Assembly: GCA_015039365.1 (NCBI GenBank)
Contig: WION01000022.1
Location: forward strand, 186,001 to 250,000
DNA from: Amanita rubescens
Taxonomy: Eukaryota; Basidiomycota; Agaricomycetes; Agaricales; Amanitaceae
DNA length: 64,000 nucleotides
Reading direction: 5' to 3'
Positions 11,712-19,760 of the stretch are shown here, piece by piece. A program made the position numbers and the translations under genes. How positions within the stretch are numbered: the first letter of the stretch is position 1; every line of letters starts with the position of its first letter. The notes below the pieces were generated by a model, which ran no database searches, was not told the origin of the DNA, and saw nothing but the letters and a program-made list of their open reading frames with translations.

Positions 11712-12263
11712 GAAAGAAAACTGGATTCCGAAACTAGTACCCCATTACCAGTTTACGAAGCCGAAGGAGAATCATTTCCTCCTGCCCGGAGATTACCTCC
11801 TTCTTACGACACTCCAATCCCACCGTTTCCCTTAACCTTAGGGAACCGGACTTTTATTGATACACCGGCACCAATTCCATCTTCGTCCAATCCTAGGACG
11901 ATAGTTCGTGTTGTCAACCCTGACACCAGATTCGGTGTCACAACTCGTGGACCTGTCACAGTTCACGATCGAAGAGATCACTTCCTAGCTGCCCGACTTA
12001 CAAACGGTCGAACCTTGCAAGACGAAATAATACATCGTCGTCGTCAAGAAGCTATCGAAGAAGGTGTACCGCCCACCTTAGATCTTTGGATTCCACCCAG
12101 GGGCACTTCAGTTGCCCAACACATAGCAAATAGGCGTACACGCCGTAATCTCGAAAGAGATAACCAAGAGGTCGAAAACCTCGAAAATCAAAGAAACTTC
12201 CATTTCTTTTGGCGTCTTCTAACCGCCTATATCATAATCATCACCTCCGCCTTCCTCGTCTAA
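11712..12263 (+). CDS. Extra ORF upstream of gag in the copia element, tail-anchored
   Basis: An open frame of 183 codons with no ATG near its beginning, following a possible splice acceptor; translation may start after splicing or inside the frame. The first half is Pro/Ser/Thr-rich and probably disordered, then comes a charged, Arg-rich middle with helical character (IIHRRRQEAIEE, RTRRNLERDNQEVE). It ends in a hydrophobic stretch, FFWRLLTAYIIIITSAFLV, at the very C-terminus, as in tail-anchored proteins. Its TAA is one base before the gag-pol ATG (TAA-C-ATG), which would suit reinitiation. It resembles no standard copia gene known to me and could be a gag accessory or an envelope-like relic. 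Confidence 0.55.
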   Translation, partial: ERKLDSETSTPLPVYEAEGESFPPARRLPPSYDTPIPPFPLTLGNRTFIDTPAPIPSSSNPRTIVRVVNPDTRFGVTTRGPVTVHDRRDHFLAARLTNGRTLQDEIIHRRRQEAIEEGVPPTLDLWIPPRGTSVAQHIANRRTRRNLERDNQEVENLENQRNFHFFWRLLTAYIIIITSAFLV

Positions 12264-12264
12264 C

Positions 12265-15200
12265 ATGTCTAACGACTTAACGATTCCTAGTTCCATTCCC
12301 GTTTTGAATGGAACTAATTATAAAGAATGGGAACGCATGATGCGTTTCCTATTACAAACAAAGGGACTGTTTCAGTACCTTAAGGATGATTATGTTCATC
12401 CTCCGCGGGTTACTCCGCTACAACAATTCTTCATTGATACAGGTGTTCGTGCAGCTATAACTGCACAACCTGCGGTAGCAGCAGTTGCCGCACATGGTAC
12501 ACATCCAGCAACACCTGCAATCCCAGCTGTTCCGGGTGAACCGGCTATCACCCAACAAATGGTTGATGATGCAAAGGCCGTTAAAAAGGCTTTTGAAGAT
12601 TGGGTCGTCGAGGATGATCGCATCCTCGGATCCATAAATATGAAATGTTCTGCTACTATACAGCAGATCAATTCAGAAGTAAATGCCGCCAGAGTCTTAT
12701 GGCGGAATTTAGCAAACCAATACGGTGTGACAACGTCTGCCGGTATATATAATGACTTCCAATTAGCCGTTACTTGGAAGTTCCAAGATAGAAAGGATCC
12801 CACACAATCCTTAAACGACCTCCTCGCCATCATAAACCGCTTATCATCTAGCGGAATCGTATTGCCTGAAAACGTACAGGCAATGATTGTACTTTCAGCT
12901 GTCCCTCGTCATTGGGACAATTTTGCCGCTGTGGTTCTTGCCACAACAGAACCAACGGATCTTACGATCCAAGGGATACTTCCCTTAATTCAGAATGAGT
13001 GGCGCCGAAGGCACCCTGAATCTGCCGCGACGGCAAATACGTCGCAACAACAGCAGCAACCATGGCAACAAGTACGTGGTCGAGGACGAGGACGTGCTCG
13101 CGGACGTGGCCGCGGAGCAGGTCGTGGACGTGGGGGGAGGCCTTATTCTAGGCCTCCACAAGGCGCTCAGACACCGGCTCCTAATGCTCCTCCGGCAAAT
13201 CAAAATTGGCCGGGTAAAGTTGAGGGCCAAACACGTGGTCCTAACTGGGAAAGGAACCGAGAACGCCGAAAGGCAGATGCAGCCGAAAAGAAGGCTGCCA
13301 AAGCCGCAGAACATACTATGGGTTCTGCACATACCGTTGCCCGTATTGGGCCTTATGACATCACTGAGCCAGTTGCCGGCTCTAGCAAAGGCAAACAAAG
13401 AGAAAAGGATGAACTGGACTTTGAGTCCTATAAATCAAACCGAGGAATGGGGATATCGTCAGACGATATCGATTACAAAAATATGGATATAGATCAGGAA
13501 GCTGAACTATATTATGACGATTATTACTATGAAGATAACGGCGAACAATGGTATGAAACCATTAAGAAATTGGAAATGGCTAACTTTCTCTTTATAGAGG
13601 CAGCGATGAAAATGGTGTTCCCTAAATTGGGACATCATCGTCGTACTATAAATTCCTTCTTTGAACAATCTGTACTATATGATAGTATAAATTATAAAGA
13701 AAATTTAGACGAAAACTGCCTCGTAAGAGATAAGTCGTGTGACACTGCCATTTATAAAGCATATATGATCGAACGATCATATAATATTGGTAACATGTTT
13801 AAGAAACCTTTTACATGTTTAGCGGTCAATAAAAGAAAATTCAAGGATAAAGTACATCCGACATGTCCCTGTCCGGAATGTGTTGAGAAACGTACTGGAG
13901 ATACACTATGGATGTGTGACTCCGGTGCATCTGATCACTTTACCTTTAGTAGGAAAGACTTCTCTGAATACAGAGAATTTCCTGCACATGAAAATCACAG
14001 TGTCAAAACCGCTAATGGTCTAGACCGTCTTGAGGGACTTGGCACAGTTATTCTTGAACACAAGTTATCCACAGGGGAAACAACACTCGTAAAGCTCTTC
14101 CCTGTCCTCTATATGCCACGGGCAACTGCACGCTTGATTTCAAACGGCAGATTGATCCGACAAGGATTAACTTGTAAACAAGATGAAAAGATGGTAGTCT
14201 TTTCCTTTACAGACTCGGGTAGAACGTGTATCGAAGGACATTATCTTATGCCCGATGATACATTAGTTTACGCTCGAGGTAGGATTATTATAATGAATCC
14301 TACACTGGTTTCCGGTCCTGGCTTAGCCAACAGGAATTCTAAATTGATTCTTGGAAGACCGACAAAGAAACCAAACGCAGAGTCTATAGAAAAACTATTG
14401 GACTACGAGACCTGGCATAAACGTTTTGGTCATCCATCTAACGAAGTCTTCTCGAAGATACCGTTAAATGTCAATGGATGGAAAGAAGTTACACTTCCAG
14501 AAGGAAAACTACGTTGTGAAGGTTGTCTAAAAGGCAAAATGAAGGCAAAACCTTATAAACTGTCTTCGAAGAGAGCTACTCGTCCCTTTGAGTTACTCCA
14601 TATGGATCTTATGACCGTACCGGCCATATCTTACCACAAATACAAATATATTGGTGTCATCGTTGACGATTTCACCTCGTACACGTGGATTGGTTTATTA
14701 AAAACCAAAGATCAAACTCTAGAATATTTTACCGGATGGTATAATGAGTTTGTAGATCCTAAACAACCTATTTCTCACCTCCGTTCTGATCGAGGGGGGG
14801 AATTTGTAAATAAAGCCTTTGAAGAATTCCTTAAATCCAAAGGAATTAAACATCAACAGACAGCTCCTTACACCCCACAACAAAATGGTCGCGTTGAACG
14901 CATGAATCAGACTTTGTCTGACAAAGCTGAGGCTATGCGATTAGACGCAGGATGTCCGAAATCTTGGTGGGAGTTCTCATTCAGAACGGCTGTGCATGTG
15001 TACAACCGCACTCCCCTAAAACGGACTAAATGGAAGACCCCTCTGGAAAATCTTCTTAATAAAAAACCAGACGTATCATACTTTCGAGTATTTGGATGTG
15101 AAGCCTGGGTATTTATCCCTGATCAACGGAGACCGGATAAGCTGTCCGAGAAATCCGTTTTATGTACTTTTGTAGGATATGAATCAGGAACCAAAGGCTA

Positions 15201-16410
15201 TAGGTTCATGACGTCGACAAACACACTGGTCATATCCTCCCAGGCCACATTCTTTGAAAACAGGTTTCCGCGTAAAGGAAAGACTGCAGATATAATTACT
15301 GAAGATCTTGGTCCGATCTGGGAGGCGATTCCTCAAGAGGAACCTAACCGCCCTCCACAAAATTTGGATTTAGATGACTTACTCCCAGAGAACCGTAGAC
15401 GTTCTCCGAGCAGAAGACGCTCACCTGGTTTGGATCGAAGGGGTGCATCTCCTGATAGACAGCAATCAGACCCTTCTGATGATTCAAACGATGATGATGA
15501 CGGTGATGAATTTGCCGATCGTCGAAGAGATTTTTTAGATGATAATGTCCGAAGGCAAAGGGAAGAAAGAGAACAAGAAAGACGTGACAATTATCGTAGA
15601 CAACGCGATGATTGGAAAAAGGGTCAAGGAATTGATAAACAGTCTCGTTTACGAGATCAATTCAAACGTCAAATGAGTGATATGTTTAAAAAACATAAAA
15701 CTCCTGAACCCTTTAGACGTACTCCCTCTCCGCTAATAAAAGAGGAGACTCCTGTTCCTTCTAGGCCTATAACTCCGATACCATATGTATCTAGACCGCC
15801 TTCGCCTCGTAGTCCTATGGATGAAGATAATCCCTTCTCTTTGAATCAAAGAGATCGAGATGAAATAGAAAACCCATTTATGACGGATCGAGAATTTGAT
15901 CAATTTGAACAACGTCAAAGAGATCGTTTTAGAGAATTTGCTCAGAGACCTAGACCTCCTCCACCGATCGTATCTGATCCTGGTCCACCCTCTGTACAAA
16001 TAGGTCCTCGCCGTTCCGGTCGTTTTCCAGTTCCAAGGGTACAAAGAGACAACGCATATGGAGATAAAACTCCTGCACAGATAGAAGCGGAAATTCAACA
16101 AAAGCGAGATGCTTTACGAGAGCAGTTAAAAGATAAAACTCCGAGTTCTTCAACTCAGGATCCACCGTCAGCAGACAGGAACCCTGATAGAATGAATGAA
16201 TCTGCTTCTCTACTCAAAGAAATCTTTGCTTTAAAGTCTGAATTAAAATCTGCAGAACATGATCATTTAACCCGAATGATTAATGAATCTGGAAATGAAT
16301 TCCTTCATTTCCTTCTAAAAGCGGCTGTCCCCCTTGTAGATAACATTCCATATGACTATAGAGATATATCTAAAATGCGCTCCAATAATCCTCAATTGTA
16401 TAAACAATAG
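12265..16410 (+). CDS. Copia Gag-protease-integrase polyprotein
   Basis: 1381 residues. The N-terminal Gag part (LNGTNYKEWERMMRFLLQ, then a helical region) is of the copia UBN2 type. Near residues 268-295 an Arg-Gly-rich RNA-binding stretch appears where a CCHC zinc knuckle is usual; a CPCP..C cluster lies just before the protease. The protease active site is DSGAS at about residue 552. Integrase follows with the HHCC finger (WHKRFGHPS.., CEGCLKGK, from about residue 717) and the D,D-35-E core (LLHMDLM, SDRGGEF, NGRVERMN). A Ser/Arg/Asp-rich linker with RRRSPSRRRSP repeats leads to a TAG at 16408-16410, after which the frame stays open into reverse transcriptase. Confidence 0.95.
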   Translation: MSNDLTIPSSIPVLNGTNYKEWERMMRFLLQTKGLFQYLKDDYVHPPRVTPLQQFFIDTGVRAAITAQPAVAAVAAHGTHPATPAIPAVPGEPAITQQMVDDAKAVKKAFEDWVVEDDRILGSINMKCSATIQQINSEVNAARVLWRNLANQYGVTTSAGIYNDFQLAVTWKFQDRKDPTQSLNDLLAIINRLSSSGIVLPENVQAMIVLSAVPRHWDNFAAVVLATTEPTDLTIQGILPLIQNEWRRRHPESAATANTSQQQQQPWQQVRGRGRGRARGRGRGAGRGRGGRPYSRPPQGAQTPAPNAPPANQNWPGKVEGQTRGPNWERNRERRKADAAEKKAAKAAEHTMGSAHTVARIGPYDITEPVAGSSKGKQREKDELDFESYKSNRGMGISSDDIDYKNMDIDQEAELYYDDYYYEDNGEQWYETIKKLEMANFLFIEAAMKMVFPKLGHHRRTINSFFEQSVLYDSINYKENLDENCLVRDKSCDTAIYKAYMIERSYNIGNMFKKPFTCLAVNKRKFKDKVHPTCPCPECVEKRTGDTLWMCDSGASDHFTFSRKDFSEYREFPAHENHSVKTANGLDRLEGLGTVILEHKLSTGETTLVKLFPVLYMPRATARLISNGRLIRQGLTCKQDEKMVVFSFTDSGRTCIEGHYLMPDDTLVYARGRIIIMNPTLVSGPGLANRNSKLILGRPTKKPNAESIEKLLDYETWHKRFGHPSNEVFSKIPLNVNGWKEVTLPEGKLRCEGCLKGKMKAKPYKLSSKRATRPFELLHMDLMTVPAISYHKYKYIGVIVDDFTSYTWIGLLKTKDQTLEYFTGWYNEFVDPKQPISHLRSDRGGEFVNKAFEEFLKSKGIKHQQTAPYTPQQNGRVERMNQTLSDKAEAMRLDAGCPKSWWEFSFRTAVHVYNRTPLKRTKWKTPLENLLNKKPDVSYFRVFGCEAWVFIPDQRRPDKLSEKSVLCTFVGYESGTKGYRFMTSTNTLVISSQATFFENRFPRKGKTADIITEDLGPIWEAIPQEEPNRPPQNLDLDDLLPENRRRSPSRRRSPGLDRRGASPDRQQSDPSDDSNDDDDGDEFADRRRDFLDDNVRRQREEREQERRDNYRRQRDDWKKGQGIDKQSRLRDQFKRQMSDMFKKHKTPEPFRRTPSPLIKEETPVPSRPITPIPYVSRPPSPRSPMDEDNPFSLNQRDRDEIENPFMTDREFDQFEQRQRDRFREFAQRPRPPPPIVSDPGPPSVQIGPRRSGRFPVPRVQRDNAYGDKTPAQIEAEIQQKRDALREQLKDKTPSSSTQDPPSADRNPDRMNESASLLKEIFALKSELKSAEHDHLTRMINESGNEFLHFLLKAAVPLVDNIPYDYRDISKMRSNNPQLYKQ
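16408..16410 (+). other. In-frame TAG between integrase linker and reverse transcriptase
   Basis: The upstream and downstream ORFs are in the same frame and would form one polyprotein without this codon. In copia elements a Trp commonly stands a few residues before the AMxxE motif that opens the reverse transcriptase domain, and the TAG occupies that place. A G-to-A change of a Trp codon would create it. Suppression in vivo is possible, but the following bases (AAGATT) do not match known readthrough contexts. Confidence 0.7.
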
Positions 16411-16419
16411 AAGATTGCA

Positions 16420-18111
16420 ATGGATGACGAATTTAAATCTCTTCAATCTAGAGATATTTGGGAGTTAGTTGATCTTCCAAAAGGACGAAACCTAATCAGA
16501 TGTCGTTGGGTTTTCGACTTAAAAACCGATGGACGCAAAAAGGCTCGCGTCGTAGCTAAAGGTTTTAGTCAACGTCCCGGATTAGATTACGACGAAACAT
16601 TCTCGCCTGTAGCGAGATATGAAACAATCCGAATACTTCTGGCCACATCAGTGCTTGAAAACTGGGATATACAAGCTCTAGATGTAAAAACTGCCTTCTT
16701 ATATGGCGATCTTGATGAAGATATTTACATGGCCCAGCCAGAAGGTTTCGTTGTAAAAGGACAAGAATCTAAAGTATATAGGCTGAGGAAAGCCATATAT
16801 GGATTAAAACAGGCATCATATGCTTGGAATAAACAAGCTGATAAATCGTTGAAATCGTTGCATTTCGAACGATGCTTGTCTGATTCTGGCGTTTACGTTC
16901 GTAAAGGCAAGAATACTATCACGATATGCATATTGTATGTCGACGATATACTCTTTATGGGAAACGACGATTCCACCATCGTTTCCATTAAAAAGAAATT
17001 TATGGAGATGTGGGAATGTCGTGATCTTGGAAAGATCAAAGAGTATTTACGAATCCAAGTCAATTACAACCGTGATTTAGGATTCTTAGTCATAGATCAA
17101 GGTCCTTATGCCTTGAAGGTTGTCAAGCGATTTGGACTTGAAGATTGCAAGTCTGTACGCACACCGTTACCTGCTGGGTATGCTCCTATAAAGAATGAAG
17201 GAGAATGCACACCACAGGAACGTTCTTATTATCAACAGATAATAGGATCCCTTCTATATCTCGCCTTAGGAACTAGGCCTGATATAATCTATGCAGTAAT
17301 TTTGATGTCCCAATTTTCATCAAACCCGTCCCAAGAACATATCCAAAAAGCTTTGTATATAGTCAAATACATTGCTCATACCTTAAACGTCAAAATCGTT
17401 TATAGCGCCAAAGGCAATAATAAATTTAGGGCCTATGCTGACGCTGACTGGGCCGCTGATCGTAATACACGACGATCTATAAACGGTTATGTCTTGATGT
17501 TAGCTGGTGGTGCGGTAGCTTGGACGAGTAGAAAACAAAAGACTGTAGCTCTGTCTTCGACTGAAGCAGAATATATATCTTTATCAGATGCTGCAAGACA
17601 AATTGCATGGGTTGAGAATCTATTTTACGAAATAGGTGCACCCATTAAAAGCATCTTACTTAGTGTAGATAACCAAGGCGCTATATTTTGGGCACAAAAT
17701 CCTGCACAAGAACATCGTTCCAAACACATTGATATTCGTTATCATTTCGTTCGCGAGTTGATCGAGACTAAAAAGGTAGTCCTCGAATATATACCAACAA
17801 ACGAGCAGAATGCGGATCTCATGACTAAGAATTTATCCTTTGAAAAGGTCAAATTCTTTAGAGAACGATTGGGACTTTCCTTAGAAGAATATCCGACTTC
17901 TACAAATGCATTAATCAAAAGACCAGATCGATTAGAGACTGAGGAAATCCGTGATCTGACGAAATTTATTCTTGATTGGCAAAATCTTGAATTAGATGGA
18001 ATTGATCGTCTATCACACAAGAAGTTGATGGAACTTCTTGATGGTCTTATTGATCAACAGGAATCGGATATAGATCCCTTCTATGATGAAAACATCATAG
18101 ACTTTAAATAA
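16420..18111 (+). CDS. Copia reverse transcriptase and RNase H
   Basis: 563 residues if counted from the first Met after the TAG. Reverse transcriptase blocks are intact: WELVDLPKGRN, RARVVAKGF-type block, QALDVKTAFLYGDLDEDIYM, YGLKQASYAWN and the catalytic YVDD at residues 173-176. RNase H follows with DADWAADRNTRRS, ALSSTEAEYISL and HIDIRYHFVRE carrying the catalytic Asp/Glu/Asp residues. It copies the element RNA into DNA inside cytoplasmic particles. No frameshift inside the domain. Confidence 0.95.
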   Translation: MDDEFKSLQSRDIWELVDLPKGRNLIRCRWVFDLKTDGRKKARVVAKGFSQRPGLDYDETFSPVARYETIRILLATSVLENWDIQALDVKTAFLYGDLDEDIYMAQPEGFVVKGQESKVYRLRKAIYGLKQASYAWNKQADKSLKSLHFERCLSDSGVYVRKGKNTITICILYVDDILFMGNDDSTIVSIKKKFMEMWECRDLGKIKEYLRIQVNYNRDLGFLVIDQGPYALKVVKRFGLEDCKSVRTPLPAGYAPIKNEGECTPQERSYYQQIIGSLLYLALGTRPDIIYAVILMSQFSSNPSQEHIQKALYIVKYIAHTLNVKIVYSAKGNNKFRAYADADWAADRNTRRSINGYVLMLAGGAVAWTSRKQKTVALSSTEAEYISLSDAARQIAWVENLFYEIGAPIKSILLSVDNQGAIFWAQNPAQEHRSKHIDIRYHFVRELIETKKVVLEYIPTNEQNADLMTKNLSFEKVKFFRERLGLSLEEYPTSTNALIKRPDRLETEEIRDLTKFILDWQNLELDGIDRLSHKKLMELLDGLIDQQESDIDPFYDENIIDFK

Positions 18112-18120
18112 AGGATATCT

Positions 18121-18133
18121 AAGCGAAGGGGTG
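18121..18133 (+). promoter_or_regulatory. Polypurine tract of the copia element
   Basis: AAGCGAAGGGGTG, almost all purine, directly abuts the TGTTAAAT start of the 3' LTR, the normal position of the plus-strand primer. Confidence 0.75.
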
Positions 18134-18540
18134 TGTTAAATATAGAATTATATTTATAGAATGATTAACTACTGATTGACTACAATCAATGTTACTCATA
18201 TCGCTCGCGTCATCCTTTATGTATGACATAGAGATGACATCATAATGAAGTCATTATGATATCATGGTGACATCATGGTAGACTCATGATCACACCTTAT
18301 GGTGTGCTTAGCACGCCATATCTTCTCATCTATACTATACGCTTACACATATGTAGACACATATTTGTTCTCTCTTAGTATATAAACCTGTCCTGTATCG
18401 TAGAATAGGACAATCCATTCTCTTCCTCTTACTATCACTACTACGCCGAAGGGTAGTGCTAAGATCATATCGCAATAGGTAAGCTATTGCACCTGCTCAT
18501 GCTGTGGACACGCTCTCGCGTAGACCTGTCTTCTTCGTCA
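18134..18540 (+). repeat. 3' LTR of the copia element
   Basis: 407 bases, the same length as the 5' LTR and without visible differences from it. It repeats the TATA box (about 18379-18386) and both inverted repeats. It is followed by the CTACC target duplication. Confidence 0.95.
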
Positions 18541-18755
18541 CTACCCATTCACAAGTTAAGGTTGGGACGAGAACGGACAGAACAACCGAGTTGAAATGAC
18601 AGTAGTTTTAAGTACAAAAAATTGTGAAAGTCAAGAGTGACATTTTCCTGATGATTAGGGAATCCAACTTATCTACGGGCAGTCTCTCTCTCTCACCCTC
18701 GTTACTCGTGCGAACACCTGCGTCGAATCACCGCATCATCACATCTTGTCCTCTC

Positions 18756-19760
18756 CTAACGCCAGCAGCCTTTGAATTCGGGGCCAGCCCATTCCCATTC
18801 ATCCCGGATACAATAATGTACCCTCTCCTCACAACATTTTCCGTATTCGTTCTGAAATGCATCTGAATAAACAAGCAGTGAATGAAGAGATAGATTTCGT
18901 ACAATTTTCAGATTGTCCTTTTCACAAAACTGATGAACAAATGCCAAATGAATAGAGTGAAGATTGGCATACCGGCAAATAACGCCATGTCGGATGCCAT
19001 CCGTTAATACCGTACTCTCTCCAGGCATAAACCATCCCATTCATCCTCATGCCAATTTTCTTTTCCAGAGGGCTGATAAATGAATGAATGGATACAGGAA
19101 AGAATGGCATACCGCTTCAGCCTGAGGAACCCACTTGTGGTTTGGAAAATACACAAACCCTGACACTATCCTGCCAGGTTCCTTTTCCAGAAGCTGATAA
19201 ATGAATAAATGAATACAGAGAAGAATGTCATACCGGTGCACCATCCCACTTCATGTTTGGCCAAAGACTAAGCCCATCCATCACCGTGCCAATTTCCTTT
19301 TCCAGAGGGCTGATAAATAAACGAATGAATGCAGAGAAAAAATGACATACCGGCACTTTACCCCACTTCCTGTTCGGCAGAAACATTTGCCCTGACATCA
19401 TCGTGCCGATTTTCTTTTCCAGAAGCTGATAAATAAATGAACGGATACAGCGAAGAATGGCATACCGGCACAGGACCCCAATTCCCGTCCGGCAAAATGA
19501 TACACCCTGGATGTTGACGGCCCCAGTCCAGCTTTGTTTTAAGTTTGATCAAAGCCCTATCTTTAGCAGAGGTGCATGCCGGTGCTTCTCGTCGTTTCTA
19601 CAAGGGGACGATTAGAGTAGAATTCTTCATTAACATCGCAAGAGCATACTGCTATGGCCAATCCATCACCGCCTTCGCTACGAGTTTTCAGGTGCATAGG
19701 CGAAGCACTTATAGCGCATGAGAAAATCAAAAGGGTAGTAATAGATAAGAAGAGACGCAT
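18756..19760 (-). CDS. Small secreted protein built from tandemly duplicated exons
   Basis: The family is not recognised. Exon 1 (19760-19650) encodes a 37-residue leader with a hydrophobic core; a 52-base intron follows, and exon 2 (19597-19466) opens in phase 0 with KRREAPAC, a Kex2-type site. Then come four to five similar exons, each encoding about 21-29 residues of the pattern KIGTxMxGxxFxPNxKWxxxP, each preceded by a near-identical short intron starting GTATGCCATTCTT. The last part has CCEERVHYC..GCW and a stop at 18756. All exons join in one frame if the 3' splice site is the AG of GGAAAAG; using the earlier TTATCAG shifts two of them by one base. A TATAAAT lies about 80 bases upstream. 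A secreted, Cys-containing repeat protein is the safest description. Confidence 0.65.
18944..19470 (-). repeat. Tandem exon-plus-intron array, about 115-130 bp units
   Basis: Four to five units. Each contains a 75-103 base exon with LEKxIG and KW motifs and a 40-53 base intron. Conserved unit landmarks on the plus strand are TTTTCCAGA(A/G)GGCTGATAAAT and GAATGGCATACCG. Intron parts are at least as well conserved as exon parts. Confidence 0.8.

Larger units (their letters stand above)
10403..18545 (+). mobile_element. Ty1/copia LTR retrotransposon with target-site duplication
   Basis: A complete element. LTRs at 10408-10814 and 18134-18540 are both 407 bases, start TGTTAAAT and end TTCGTCA, and look identical by eye. 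The 5-base target duplication CTACC flanks it at 10403-10407 and 18541-18545. The internal order is protease, integrase, reverse transcriptase, RNase H, which defines Ty1/copia (Pseudoviridae) rather than gypsy. Matching LTRs and intact motifs point to a young insertion. The only visible break is a TAG between the integrase and reverse transcriptase parts. An extra ORF precedes gag. Confidence 0.97.

Noticed and set aside
12396..13492. Long frames overlapping the copia Gag on both strands (12396-12833 minus, 12985-13398 minus, 12995-13492 plus).
   Set aside because: They are shadows of the Gag frame over Ala- and Arg-Gly-rich codons, with no independent motifs.
15333..16165. Minus-strand frames within the integrase linker.
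   Set aside because: Shadow frames of the Ser/Arg/Asp-rich linker; composition follows the sense frame.
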